Assembly (NCBI RefSeq): GCF_001642475.1
Contig: NW_019174088.1
Location: 1 to 54,814 of the forward strand
Source of the DNA: Fonsecaea monophora
Lineage: Eukaryota; Ascomycota; Eurotiomycetes; Chaetothyriales; Herpotrichiellaceae
Direction of reading: 5' to 3'
Length of the DNA stretch: 54,814 bases
The stretch's first letter is position 1. Every line of letters starts with the position of its first letter. Below, in pieces: positions 9,964 to 21,308 of this stretch. Under the pieces are notes generated by a model. It made no database searches and was not told where the DNA came from. It saw only the letters and a list, made by a program, of their open reading frames with translations. The position numbers and the translations under genes are program-made.

Positions 9964-12900
9964 ATGGCGCAAAAATCGTATGTACTAAATCACAGTCCGC
10001 TCTCCTGATCGCATCTTCCAACTGACGCATTCCAGATCGAAACTCGTGGATAACGACCAGATCCAAACGGCGAGCCTCCACAACCCCTTGCCGGTCTTCC
10101 TCAAAGCCTACGTATGGCCTTTCACTATCCTATGGCCGGTCTTCTTTGCATTCTACCTAAACGAGGACCTTTACGATGATTATATCGATGGCTCGGAATG
10201 GACATTTGTCTATGTCGCAACAATCGTTACACTCCAATCTTTGACTTGGCTCTCAACAAAATGGAGTGTTCACTTGAAGACTGTGTTCACCATGACCAAA
10301 GCTACAAAAGTCGAGGATGCCACGTTGATTAAGGTCATTCCCGTGGTCAACTCGGGTGCATCGGCGATCTGCAAATTGGAGCGGGAGCCGGACGGAAGAA
10401 CCTCGTTCCTTTTTCAGAAGAGACGATTTCTCTACTCACCAGAAAAGGGAACCTTCGCACCTCTATCCTATGCGCTTGATGCCGAGAAGAAGCCCTTCCT
10501 CCGAGAATTTCAACTATCGCGGGGTCTTACCTCTGACGCCGAGATTGAGACGGTCCACAAACATTATGGAGACAATACATTCGACATACCTGTTCCAACA
10601 TTTACGGAGCTGTGGAAAGAGCATGCTGTCGCGCCATTCTTCATTTTCCAAGTGTTCTGCGTTGGTCTCTGGTTGCTCGATGACTATTGGTACTACTCGC
10701 TGTTCACGCTGTTCATGCTTGTAGCTTTTGAGAGCACAGTGGTCTGGCAAAGACAGCGGACATTGAATGAGTTTCGAGGAATGAGCATTAAGCCGTACGA
10801 TATCTGGGTGTACCGTGTCAACAAGTGGGTCGAGATCAAGAGCGACAAACTGCTACCTGGCGATCTCGTGTCGGTGGGCCGAACACAAGAAGATTCAGGA
10901 GTTGCCTGCGACATGCTTCTTATCGAAGGGACTGCCATTGTGAACGAGGCTATGCTGTCGGGGGAGAGCACGCCACTTCTCAAGGAGTCAATTCTTCTCC
11001 GCCCCGCAGACGCGACAATCGAACCAGAGGGATTGGATAAGAATGCTTTTCTCTGGGGAGGTACTAAGGTCCTTCAGATAACCCATCCTGCCGCCAGCGA
11101 GGAAGCGCCGGAAGCTGTTCCGCAGTTGCGCTCGGGTGTCCCTCCACCACCTGATAATGGCGCCATAGCGGTTGTGCTCAAGACCGGGTTCGAAACCAGT
11201 CAAGGAAGTCTCGTGCGGACTATGATCTACTCAACAGAGCGTGTCTCTGCCAATAACGCTGAGGCCCTGATCTTCATTCTCTTCCTTCTGATCTTTGCGC
11301 TTGCGGCCTCCTGGTATGTGTGGCAGGAAGGAGTCAAGAACAACAGAAAGCGATCCAAGCTCCTGCTCGACTGCATCCTGATCGTCACAAGTGTCGTGCC
11401 GCCTGAATTGCCTATGGAGTTGTCCTTAGCGGTCAATACCAGCCTGGCAGCGCTCAGCAAATTTGCCATCTTCTGTACAGAACCCTTCCGAATCCCATAC
11501 GCCGGACGTGTGGACGTCGCTTGTTTCGACAAGACTGGTACGTTGACCGGCGAGGATCTCGTCGTTGACGGCATTGCCGGTCTTAGCCTGGGGAAGAAGA
11601 GTGCCCAAACCGAAGCGGATGGTGCGCAGTCCTCAGTCACCAAGGTCCCAGACTGCGGCATTCATACCACACTGGTTTTGGCAACCGCTCACGCCTTGGT
11701 CAAACTGGAGGAAGGGGACATTGTCGGTGATCCTATGGAAAAGGCCACACTCAACGCTCTAAACTGGACCCTTGGCCACAACGACACTTTGATCAGCACT
11801 CCTCCGCCCAAATCGAAAAAACCCAAACCATTCTCGACAGCGGGTGCCTCGCATGTCGTTCAAATCAAACGACGGTTTCAATTCTCGTCGGCTCTCAAGC
11901 GTATGAGTTCTGTGGCTACAGTTCTAATGACTGATCCCAACTCTGGTCGGAAGGCGAAGGGCACTTTTGTGGGTGTCAAAGGCGCTCCGGAAACTATCCA
12001 AAAGATGCTGGTTGAGACACCGCCGAAGTATGAGGAGACATTCAAGTACTTCACACGCAACGGAGCCCGGGTGCTAGCTCTTGGGTACAAATACCTCTCG
12101 ACCGAGGCTGAGATAGGCCAGAAGCGCATCAATGATCTCAAACGCGAAGAGGTCGAGCGTGATCTACACTTTGCCGGTTTCTTGGTTCTTCAGACTCCCC
12201 TAAAGGAAGATGCAATCAGGGCCATTCAGATGCTGAACGAGAGCAGTCACCGCGTTGTGATGATCACCGGAGACAACCCGCTGACCGCTGTTCATGTTGC
12301 CAGAGAGGTCGAAATCGTCGACCGCGACTGTTTGATTCTGGATGCTCCGGAGCACGATGACTCGGGGACCAAACTCGTCTGGCGCAGCGTTGACGAGAAA
12401 ACCATCATCCCTGTTGACCCCACGGCCGATCTGGATCCGAAGATTCTTGAGACCAAGGACTTATGCGTTACTGGTTATGCACTTGCCAAATTCAGCGGCC
12501 AAAAAGCATTCATGTCGTTGCTGAGACATACCTGGGTCTACGCCCGAGTTTCGCCGAAGCAGAAGGAAGAGATTTTGATTGGTCTCAAAGACCAAGGCTA
12601 CACTACGCTGATGTGTGGCGACGGGACGAACGATGTTGGCGCGCTGAAGCAAGCCCACATTGGCGTGGCTCTCCTCAATGGCTCCCAAGACGCCCTCAAT
12701 AAGATCGGTGAACATTTCCGGACCACGAAAATGAAGGAGATATATGAAAAGCAAGTGCAGCTGATGCAAAGATTCAACCAGCCGCCTCCGCCGGTGCCCA
12801 TCGGAATTGCACATCTCTATCCGCCTGGCCCGCGAAATCCTCACCATGAAAAGGCAGTAAAGAAAATCGCCGAGCAAAAAGGTATCAATCTGGAGAGTGG

Positions 12901-13999
12901 CGATGCTGAGAATGGCACTGTGGAGACCATCACCTCACCTGGTGCTCAAGCAATCCAACAGTCGAACGCCAGCTTGACACCTCAACAACGACGCCAGCAA
13001 GAAGCACAACAGAAGGCGGCAAACTGGGCGGACAAGTTTACCTCTAGCATGATGGAAACTGAACTTGATGATGGCGAGCCACCTACAATCAAACTGGGTG
13101 ATGCGTCAGTTGCAGCTCCGTTCACGAGCAAGCTGGCCAACGTTATAGCAATCCCCAACATCATCCGGCAGGGTCGATGTACCCTTGTGGCGACCATTCA
13201 GATGTACAAGATTCTGGCTCTCAACTGTTTGATCAGCGCTTACAGCTTGTCTGTCATCTACCTGGCAGGCATCAAGTTCGGCGATGGTCAGGTGACAATC
13301 AGCGGAATGTTGATGTCCGTGTGCTTCCTTTCTATCTCCCGGGCCAAACCTGTGGAAGCGCTTTCGCGCGAACGACCACAGCCGAACATCTTAAATGCTT
13401 ATATCCTTGGATCGGTACTTGGGCAATTTGCAATCCACTGCGCGACACTGATCTATCTTTCCAACGTTGTCTATTCGATCGTCCCGCCATCCGATGAGAT
13501 CGACCTCGAAGGCGAATTCGAACCTTCGTTGCTCAACAGCGCCGTCTATCTCATGCAACTGATCCAACAAGTGTCCACCTTTGCAATCAATTACCAAGGA
13601 CGGCCTTTCCGCGAAAGCATCCGGGAGAACCGAGGTATGTACTGGGGACTTCTGGCGTGCTCGTTTGTGGCCTTTGCGGGAAGTACCGAATTCTTGCCGG
13701 AGCTCAGCGAGAAGTTACGTTTGGTGCCGTTCACCAGCGAGTTCAAGTGGGCCCTGACGACTCTGATGGTTGCTGACTTTGTGGGATGTTGGGTTGTGGA
13801 GCAAATATTCAAGTACTTGTTCAGCGACTTCCGTCCCAAGGATATTGCCATCAAGCGACCCGATCAGGTTGAAAGGGACGACAAGCGCAAGAGGGAGCTC
13901 GCAGCAAAGGCGGAGCAGGAACGAATTGAGGAGATTGAGAGGAAGCGGGGTGTGGCCAACAACACAACTCCGCCAACGACGACGAAGGGGGCAAGATAG
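9964..13999 (+). CDS. spf1: Endoplasmic-reticulum P5A-type ATPase (Spf1/ATP13A1 family)
   Basis: Two exons: a 14-nt first exon (9964-9977, MAQKS) and 10036-13999, joined over a 58-nt intron, giving 1325 residues. P-type ATPase motifs are all present: the actuator loop LSGES (about 312), phosphorylation site DKTGTLTG (about 503), and hinge GDGTNDVGALK (about 866). The N-terminal membrane pair and the ~180-residue loop between the hinge and the last membrane segments, rich in Gln/Ala, are typical of P5A. The M4 sequence PPELPME is also the P5A type. Family members are ER transmembrane-helix dislocases that remove mistargeted tail-anchored proteins. The C-terminus is Lys/Arg/Glu-rich and cytosolic. 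The tiny first exon is supported by clean splice sites and restores the conserved MAQK...LV start. Confidence 0.95.
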
Positions 14000-14757
14000 G
14001 CGCAGGCGCTTGTGACATTTGTGATATAGAATAGAGAAGCATGACAGGTGTATCGATTGAGGTTCCATTCATGCTTTTACAAGGTGGGAGGTATGGGACC
14101 GAGAAGGCCAGATAGTCAAGGATGATACAGGGTCGTGTGCCTCATTAATAGACTGGCACAACCCAGCAGAGTCCAGCAGAGAATAGACAAGACAGACAGA
14201 CAGATACTAGTCACATCAGTAATCCCATGCTCAAGTCTCCAGCCTTGCCTCCCTTCTTGATCAAGCCTCGCTCGCTAGCTCGCTGGCTCTTCTGGCTTCT
14301 TCAAACAACGGGTTTCTGTCACCATGACAGTCTGCCAGTCACGTGATCACCACCGTCCTGGACGTCTGTATCGACCACCAAGACCCAAATGATCCGATAA
14401 CCAATCTCGCCGCGACAGCGCATAATCATCCTCCCCTGCTTGGACAGGCACACATACTCGACATCTCCCCGCATGGAAACCTCACTCGCTCCGTGGGTGA
14501 TTATCGCTCGGATCGTGGAGGGAGGTGTACCCTGCCCGGACCGAGTCACCTTGATGTGACTTTGCCCATCCATGATCGTGGTCTGTCCGACGGGTTTTCT
14601 CCCTCTCTTCGCGTAGCGTGAGTAGCCGGGGGTGGTGTTGACCCGTGGAATTTTATGACCTGTCTCATATCCCATGTCCCCGCCTCTTTCTCTTCTCTCT
14701 CTCGCGCGGGCGCGCGCTCTTGATGTGTGTATATATATATATATATATATATGTGAA
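14000..14757. other. Convergent 3' region with alternating purine-pyrimidine tracts
   Basis: Gap between convergent spf1 and bZIP genes. It has CACGTG at 14340-14345 and, near its right end, successive CT-rich, CG-alternating (about 14703-14717), TG and (AT)11 tracts. The open frames across these tracts translate to low-complexity Ile/Tyr and Arg/Ala runs and are rejected. Confidence 0.6.
14731..14752. repeat. (AT)11 microsatellite
   Basis: Eleven AT units, immediately preceded by TGTGTG and, 14 bp earlier, by a CG-alternating tract. It ends only 5 bp from the stop codon of the minus-strand bZIP gene, so it lies in that gene's proximal 3' UTR. Confidence 0.95.
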
Positions 14758-16161
14758 TCAGGATGGATGGAGTACCCCCCATCTGACTCTTGTTTCGCCT
14801 CGTCTACCCAGATCGCCATGTTGAAGTGATAATAGTTGCTGTTGCTGTTGCGTCAAGGGCGTTAACATGGCCAGTGGAGCGTGTTGTCTCTCCTTGGGCT
14901 CTGACGGCACATCGTCGCTTGAAGTCTCTGGTAACGGCAGCGCGGGGATGTGATCTCCGTCGAGCGCGGCGAAACCGCCCACCATCTGCACCCCGGGGGT
15001 CGGGATCGACACGTGGAGGGTCGGTCCGACGGTGCAGGGCGGGAGGATGCAGGAGGAGAGGGGCCTCTCGATGCCGTCGAGCGAGGGCATGATGTCGTCG
15101 TACAGGTCCGGGAAGAAGTCGAAGAACCTCAGGTCGACCTTCCACATGTTGATGTTGTGCACCTGGTTCAGGAACAGGCCGGAGAGGGCAAAGAGGCCCG
15201 TGTCCGCGTCGAGCTGGACCGCCTCGGTCGGGTGGTACGGCCAGTGGAAGCGGAAGCGGTGGACGAGGTCCGTCCAGAACTGGTTCTGCCGGGTCAGCCC
15301 TTGGGCGTGGACGGCCCGCTCCCGCACGCCGGGCCAGGGGAGCACGTCGACGGCGAGGGCGTGCCGGATGGTGTGCTGCGACGGGCGCGGCCGGTACCAC
15401 GCCGGCAGGTCCCGAAAGGAGCTGGCGCCCACGAAGCACAGCAGCATGGCGTGTGTCATGCGCAGCGTGCACAGGCGCGTCATGAACCCGCTCTTGCAGA
15501 AGATGCGTCGGTCGAGGTAGTGCAGGAGGCTCCACAGAGGGCACGGGGCGCCCGTCCCGCCGTACTGCATGAGGACGTCAGGCCATCCGTTGACGAGGGC
15601 CCGCACCAACATGTCTTGGTTCAGGGTGTCGTCTGTCGACACCTGAAACGCTGACAATCGGCGCGCTTGGGAGATGACAAGGTTGAAAATCTCTTGACAG
15701 CTCGTCGCCGAGGTTGGAGGAGGCGTTGTTTGCTCGGTTCCGTGGTAGCTGTGGTTGTCGCCACCGTGGATGTTTCGCCATCGGATGTCGCCCGAGTCGG
15801 CATTTGCCATGTTGACTGAATGCCGTAGGTCCAGGTCGGGAAGTTCAATGGGAGAAGAGGCAATAACGGCGAGCGGATCATGGAGCTGAGAAGCTGGCTG
15901 ACCCGAGGAAGGATGAAGGGGGGAACGGGGACCTGTGAGGCAATCTTGTGCCTCGGGCCCCTCTCGCCGCTTGAGTACCTCGATCTCGGCCTTTAGAAGC
16001 TCGATTTGGGACTCGAGGCTGGCAGTGCGGGCAGCAGCTTGGTATCGTCTGTTGCGGTGCGAAGCTCGGTTGGCAGCTCTCTTTCTTTCGCGCTGTGCGG
16101 GGGTGAGAATCCGTCCGCCGGCCCACGGTTTTGCCGGGCGGGTATGGGGCAAGTCACTCAT
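14758..16161 (-). CDS. bZIP transcription factor with DUF3425 domain
   Basis: Single exon of 467 residues. A bZIP lies at the very N-terminus: basic region about 23-41 (QRERKRAANRASHRNRR) and a short zipper with Leu at 49, 56 and 63. Residues about 165-335 match the DUF3425 module, a helical domain fused to bZIPs in filamentous fungi (PLWSLLHYLDRRIFCKSG, then FWTDLVHRFRFHWP). The tail is Gln-rich (QQQQQ). It should be a nuclear DNA-binding regulator; targets unknown. The DUF3425-coding part (about 14930-15640) is markedly more G+C-rich at third positions than the neighbouring genes, which also leaves long spurious frames open on the other strand. The neighbour upstream is a CK1-like kinase on the same strand. 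Confidence 0.88.
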   Translation of the reverse strand: MSDLPHTRPAKPWAGGRILTPAQRERKRAANRASHRNRRYQAAARTASLESQIELLKAEIEVLKRREGPEAQDCLTGPRSPLHPSSGQPASQLHDPLAVIASSPIELPDLDLRHSVNMANADSGDIRWRNIHGGDNHSYHGTEQTTPPPTSATSCQEIFNLVISQARRLSAFQVSTDDTLNQDMLVRALVNGWPDVLMQYGGTGAPCPLWSLLHYLDRRIFCKSGFMTRLCTLRMTHAMLLCFVGASSFRDLPAWYRPRPSQHTIRHALAVDVLPWPGVRERAVHAQGLTRQNQFWTDLVHRFRFHWPYHPTEAVQLDADTGLFALSGLFLNQVHNINMWKVDLRFFDFFPDLYDDIMPSLDGIERPLSSCILPPCTVGPTLHVSIPTPGVQMVGGFAALDGDHIPALPLPETSSDDVPSEPKERQHAPLAMLTPLTQQQQQLLSLQHGDLGRRGETRVRWGVLHPS

Positions 16162-16522
16162 TGCTGTTTGGGGAGTGTATGTCTAAGGACAAGAAGCAGA
16201 AGGGAGAGTGATGGAGGGAGGAGAGATGAAGGTGTGGAGAGGCGGAGAGTTTTTGGATGAAATTGATAAAGACATTGAAACAAGCCTCGGATTCGGCTTC
16301 CCCGCGATTTCGGACGCCCAAACCCCCCACAATGGCGCCACCTTGGGTGCTTTTGGTTAAACCACGCTGACCGGCAGTTTGAGTGGCAGCCGTTAGCGCC
16401 GTATACCGTTTGGATTGGTCGATTGCTAACTAGTCAACTAGTACACGACTAGGAAATTTAGCCTGCTTCCATTCCCGCTCGACCATGTATCCGGATATGA
16501 AAGCGTACAAGACGAAATATCC
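16162..16522. promoter_or_regulatory. bZIP gene promoter / kinase 3' UTR
   Basis: 361 bp between two tandem minus-strand genes. It contains a purine-rich stretch just upstream of the bZIP start. No TATA box or recognised motif was seen. Confidence 0.35.
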
Positions 16523-17587
16523 CTAAACCACAGTGGAGAGCCTCTCAAACTCCCGAATCGTCCAGTCGAACACATTGTCATACTTGAAGCCTGATTTGCT
16601 AAATAGTCGACCAAACAATCGTCCGAGGTACTTATAGTCGGGCTTCTCCTGGTCCTCCAGTCCACGAATGTAGCTCATGTACGTCGCAAACTCGGTGGGG
16701 AGGCCATGACATAGTTCCACCACGGCAATCGCCTTTTTCCGTTCGTAGACAAGCCTATGCCTTTCCTTCCGGTTGGGTGCTTGCAGACCATGCCAGGGAA
16801 GAGAGCCGTGAAGGAAATACAAGGCCATGTACCCTAGTGACTCAAGGTCGTCACGCCACGCTGGAGCTGCACAAAGGGACTATTTTAGCTTGTCAATCCC
16901 CGTAACGGAATGCTTCTACTGCACTTACCAACATTCAAATGGCCATTGATGCTGGCGTAGTCGCACGTGCCTACCAAGGCAATCTGGGGCTGATTTCCCG
17001 GCTTCTGAGTGGTGATTTGGGGGGGCGAGTCACTTCGAGAGGTCGCAATTCCGAAGTCAGTCATGTAGACCACGTTACCCTGATTACCAGTGCCCAATAG
17101 GAAGTTTTCGGGCTTGATGTCGCGATGGAGGTATCCAACCGCATGGAGGCTTTCAATCCGCCGGATCAATTGGTCCATCAGCATCAATGTTGTCTTGAGT
17201 GAGAATTTCTTGTCGCAGTATTGAAAGAGGTCCTCTAGGTTAGGTCCCAGTAGGTCGAACACAATCGCCTGGAATTCACCGTGGGAGCCGTGCCAGAGTA
17301 ACCGAGGGATGCCACGTTTTGCCCTCAGCTGCCTATAGATTTCAATCTCTTGCGTGAGAAACGATGGGTCGATCGAACAGTGCTCAAGTTTAATAGCCAC
17401 CACATTGCCCTTGGGGACATCGCACCCTGTGTGAATCAGTCATGATCAGATGTTTTATCGTGGCTCAGAGGACTATCGTACCCATGTATACCTTTCCAAA
17501 CGAGCCTAATCCTATACGTCGACAAATCTGATACCTCCCACCTAGGCGTATCTCGAGAAAGTGTTGGATGAATGGGTCGTCGTCCAT
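16523..17587 (-). CDS. Casein kinase 1-like Ser/Thr protein kinase
   Basis: Three exons (17587-17482, 17426-16929, 16866-16523) give 315 residues. The glycine loop is RRIGLGSFGKVYMG, the beta3 lysine is in VAIKLEH, the catalytic loop is YLHRDIKPENFLLG, the metal motif is MTDFGIA, and the CK1-specific block LVGTCDYASINGHLNV is followed by RDDLESLGYMALYFLHGSLPW. All catalytic residues are present, so activity is expected. The protein ends soon after the kinase domain, without the basic or lipid-modified tail of Hrr25/Yck kinases, and the activation segment lacks the usual KKYRD, so it is a divergent accessory member rather than the core CK1. It is divergent from a PD-(D/E)XK-like gene with 289 bp between starts. 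Confidence 0.88.
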
Positions 17588-17876
17588 CGGAGGCTACCAG
17601 AAGAAGAAATCATACTGTAAGGACGCCGTGGGACATCAAAGGACATCAACAAGGGATGACTGGGTGGCTCGCTCGGCTAACATGCTCTCCTGCGGGCCTG
17701 ATGCATATTTGGCCTCCCTTGGCGTCCCTGGTTACCAAGTGCCAATCGATCGAAGCCTTGCAAGGACTGTTGTACATTCCACAGCTAACTGCAGATGTGA
17801 AGACAAACAAATCATTCTGGCCGCAGCTGCCTCCATTCCTTCACCAGCTTTCTCAACCGCTGCCCTTCAACACACC
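17588..17876. promoter_or_regulatory. Shared promoter of the kinase/nuclease-like pair
   Basis: 289 bp separate the two divergent ATGs. The frame of the + strand gene is open through much of it, so an earlier start is possible, but the family-like start is at 17877. No TATA or named motif was recognised. Confidence 0.35.
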
Positions 17877-19426
17877 ATGTCTGTACCCGATGGAAGCCTT
17901 CCTGCAAAGAATCGGCGGCGAAATACTCTCAGATCTCCTCGAAGAGTTCAAGACACTCCTTCCTCGCTGCGGCGAAAGAAACGCACATCAGAAGCCGAAG
18001 AATACCAGTGGCCTACTACGGGTTTCTGGAATCGGCTGTCCAAGGTCCATCTAACTGGAGCAGCATTGAGAGAATTCGACTGCAGAACGTTGAGGGCCGG
18101 AGTACCAGTGCCAACGCCCCAACTCAACGATGACATTTCAAGGCCCAGGACCAAGAGCGTGGTGCGTTTTGCACTACGCGGCGGACCTGATCTAACCCAT
18201 ATTCGAGGAGTGAGTTCCGCTTGTCTATCTATTGCCAGTCCGATATTAACAGTGGCATCGTGTAGTATGCAAGTCTAGCTGACCAGGACGACACAATGAC
18301 CCGACACAGTGCCGGGCGAACGCGTCCGCCCGCATCTGCCGACAAAGGTACAACCTGCAAGTCTATGACTGCCCATGACTCCAATTTCGGACAGGCCCTG
18401 ATCGACGCTGGTATCAACCAACCTAGTCGAACTATACAACCCAGCAATGTGGGAGATATCAGAACAGACATGGCCAAGCGCCGGCCTTCCTTGTCTCCTC
18501 CACGCTTCAATGACAAGGATTTCGCAGATTTCCAAGATCTTTGTGACTTAGTGAGCGATGAAGCAACTACACGGGCTCAGGTTATGTCCATCATTGCCGG
18601 TAAACCGAGGAAAGACCATTACAACGCAGCGGGGCGCGAATTTAGCCACCTAGAGCCGTTCGCCGACGAGTTACCCAGACCCAAGCCAGACCTGTATGAC
18701 GGCGCCTTCCCCCGGCAAATCGATCTGAAGATCCGCCACGATCTCGGAGGACACATTGTCCCATCCAACGATACATCACTACCCGCGGCACCGAACTTTT
18801 TCTTGGAGGTTAAAGGTGAGAGTGGTCGTGCCGATGTAGCAAGGCGGCAAGCCCGTCATGACGGGGCGGTCGGCGCCAGGGCGATGCACAGTCTTCAGAA
18901 TTACAAATCGGACGAAATCAAATATGATGGCAACGCGTACAGCTACTCAGCCGTTTACCTTCAAGGAGGGGCCGTACTGAGACTATACAGTCACCATCTA
19001 ACAGCACCTAGAGCCCCTGGACAACCCGTTGAGTGTCATATGACACAACTTCGTGGGTATGAATTGTCCGACAGCATCGAGACTTTCGGAACAGGGGTCA
19101 CTAGTTTCCGCAACCTCCGAGATCGAGCTAAAACAGTGCGAGATGATTTCATCTCTCACGCAAATCAGATAGCCCGAAGCGCACCTGTGGACAATCCGTC
19201 AACCACGTTGGCGGACAGTTGTACGTCTCTGCAAAGTACCCAAGAAGATGAATTTGATGCCTCTGTCGATGAACCCGCCGCCAAGCGCGCGAAATGTGCT
19301 ACTTCTGAGCATTCCAGTGCGGTTTCAGAGCAAGGGCTAAAGGATGGACAGAGTCGTAGGCAAACCAAGCCTGTGCGGAAGGTCCTCCCTAACAAGTACA
19401 CCAGAAGGTTGCGTCCGAGACAATGA
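17877..19426 (+). CDS. PD-(D/E)XK-like fungal protein (multicopy family)
   Basis: Two exons (17877-18209, 18266-19426; 56-nt intron) give 497 residues. Exon 1 supplies the family's N-terminal block (FWNRLSKVHLTGAALREFD ... GGPDLTHIRG) that runs into exon 2. The core has P-D at 252-253 (RPKPDLYDG), then E292-V-K294 in NFFLEVKGESG and the downstream RRQARHDGAVGARAMHS, a pattern I recognise from a very abundant family of uncharacterised proteins in filamentous ascomycetes. The D ... ExK ... Q order fits a PD-(D/E)XK nuclease fold with all key residues kept. The C-terminal ~90 residues are disordered with a basic KRAKC patch. Role unknown; DNA cleavage is inference. It forms a divergent pair with a CK1-like kinase. 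Confidence 0.8.
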
Positions 19427-20084
19427 GGTGGTCTACAAGTGCCTGGAGTGATGGGTGATTAAGGGAGCCTTGGCCTTCCACTTTTCGTCCTGGAAGCCAT
19501 ATGTAGATCTTATGTAGGCGACAAATTCAGGTTGGCTGGCGCGATTTCCGCGAATATATTCCTTTAGGCCCCAAACGTACCCGAAAGTTTTCAACCCATA
19601 CCCAGTCTAGTGACTTGTCAAGTCTGTGGAGCGCTTTCTCTCCAATGTCACCTGTGCAACTTGTAGATTCTGCTGTATCTCTACTAAATAACTGAGTTAC
19701 TCGGTGCCGTCTTGTTCGTGTAACACATCACGTGCCCATCGGGGGGGATCGGGCGAGCGGGGTTGTTTTCGGTCAACCTTCCACCTGAGTTATCACAAAC
19801 GCTAGTCTTCTTTCGGCGCGACAGAGGTATGACTATTAAATCTTCTTATCAATGCGGAGGAGGCAACTCGATAACACTCCCTTCTCTCTTGAACGTCGCT
19901 CTTGTTGCAAAGAGGGTTTTGTTGGGTGATACCACCCGACTCTGTCGATCCCTATTGACTCAAGCACAGCGCGTTATCTGCGGACTGCCGGTTGGAGCCA
20001 CCCGGCTGATCTCGGAAGATTTTCTTTTCTCAGCCCCAAAAATCAAAACAGAGTCAGCATTGAGAACTGTACGGGATTACAGCA
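19427..20084. promoter_or_regulatory. Promoter region of hom2
   Basis: No gene. It holds the 3' end of the previous gene and the upstream region of hom2, with CACGTG at 19729-19734 and TGACTCA at 19956-19962. The open frame over 19763-20128 lacks an ATG start and any family resemblance. Confidence 0.45.
19956..19962. promoter_or_regulatory. Cross-pathway control element (CPRE, TGACTCA)
   Basis: Perfect TGACTCA 123 bp upstream of the hom2 ATG. Gcn4/CpcA binds this sequence to induce amino-acid biosynthesis genes, and hom2 is a known type of target. A 7-mer of this kind occurs by chance several times in 55 kb, so position is the main support. Confidence 0.5.
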
Positions 20085-21308
20085 ATGTCTTCGAAGAAGA
20101 GATGCGGTATGAAGTACCATTACACTAGTCACTGCCAAAGACAGTGGACGACTAACACTTCCTAGGTGTCTTGGGGGCGACTGGAGCGGTGGGAACGCGG
20201 TTCATTCTCCTGCTCGCTCAACATCCGCTGCTCGAATTGGTAGCTGTGGGAGCTTCGGAGAAGTCGGCCGGCCAAAAATACTCTGATGCCGTGCGTTGGA
20301 AACAGTCGACCCCAATGCCCGCACACGTCGCCAGTATGACCGTCCGACGCTGCGTTCCTGCCGAATATCCAGATTGCGACATCATCTTCTCCGGCCTGAA
20401 TGCTGATGTGGCTGGCGATGTTGAGATGGCCTTTCTCAAAGCAAACTTTGCCGTCTTTTCAAATGCCAAAAACTTCCGGTTGGCCCCTCAGGTTCCGCTT
20501 ATTGTTCCCCTGGTCAACCCAGGTCATATCGAGACGATCCCAACACAGCGTCGGCATTACCAACTAGAGAAAGGCCTTCTCGTGTGCAATTCAAACTGTG
20601 CCGTCATCGGACTCGTTATCCCCGCCGCGGCTCTCATTCAAAAGTTCGGACCTATCGACACGGTGAGCATGGTGACTATGCAGGCTGTCTCGGGAGCGGG
20701 CTATCCTGGCGTCAGCAGTAAGTGGATCAATAAGCCTTGCCGCCCATGAATTGGCCAAGGGCTGGTAGTCTAGTGTCACTCATTCACAGCTAACCGCGTC
20801 AGGCATGGACATCATTGACAATATCGTTCCCTACATCCCAGGCGAGGAGGCCAAGGTGCCAGCTGAAGCTCGCAAGATTTTGGGCAGTTTGAGTGCGGAC
20901 CTGTCGGCATTTGTCGACCAACCTCTCCGGGTTTCCGTCGCCTGCAACCGCGTCCCGGTGCTTAACGGCCATACAGTGTGTGTGTCGTTACGATTCGCAA
21001 ACCGACCCCCCCCGTCCGTGGACCAGGTCCGCGACGCGATGAAAGAGTACAGTTCCGAGGTGCAACTCCTCGGATGTCCCTCGGCCCCGAAACAGGCTAT
21101 TGTCGTTTTGGATGAGGCCGATCGACCGCAACCTCGCCTTGACATTGAGACAGAAAGGGGATATGCGTGCAGCGTAGGCAGAATCAGGGAAGACGAAAGC
21201 GGCATCTTTGACATTCAGTTTGTCGCCCTGAGCCACAACACAATCCTGGGAGCTGCCGGATCCTCCATTTTGAATGCTGAGAGTGCAATTCTGAAGGGCT
21301 ACGTCTAG
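20085..21308 (+). CDS. hom2: Aspartate-semialdehyde dehydrogenase (EC 1.2.1.11)
   Basis: Three exons (20085-20106, 20166-20717, 20803-21308) give 359 residues. The start MSSKKRC runs across the first intron into the NADP-binding GVLGATGAVG. The catalytic cysteine is in VCNSNCAVIG, the substrate/turn region is SGAGYPGVSSMDI (spanning intron 2), and the C-terminal VALSHNTILGAAGSSILNAE closes the domain. It reduces aspartyl-4-phosphate to aspartate semialdehyde, the second step of the aspartate pathway to Thr, Met and Ile in the cytosol. The very short first exon is supported by good splice sites and by completing the Rossmann motif. A CPRE site sits 123 bp upstream. Confidence 0.95.

Noticed and set aside
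14804..15654. Long open frames on both strands over the bZIP gene
   Set aside because: They are shadows caused by high third-position G+C; the peptides are Arg/Pro/Ala-rich and the DUF3425 frame explains the region.
19763..20128. 121-codon + strand frame upstream of hom2
   Set aside because: It begins with a non-ATG codon, overlaps the hom2 start in another frame and has no family resemblance.
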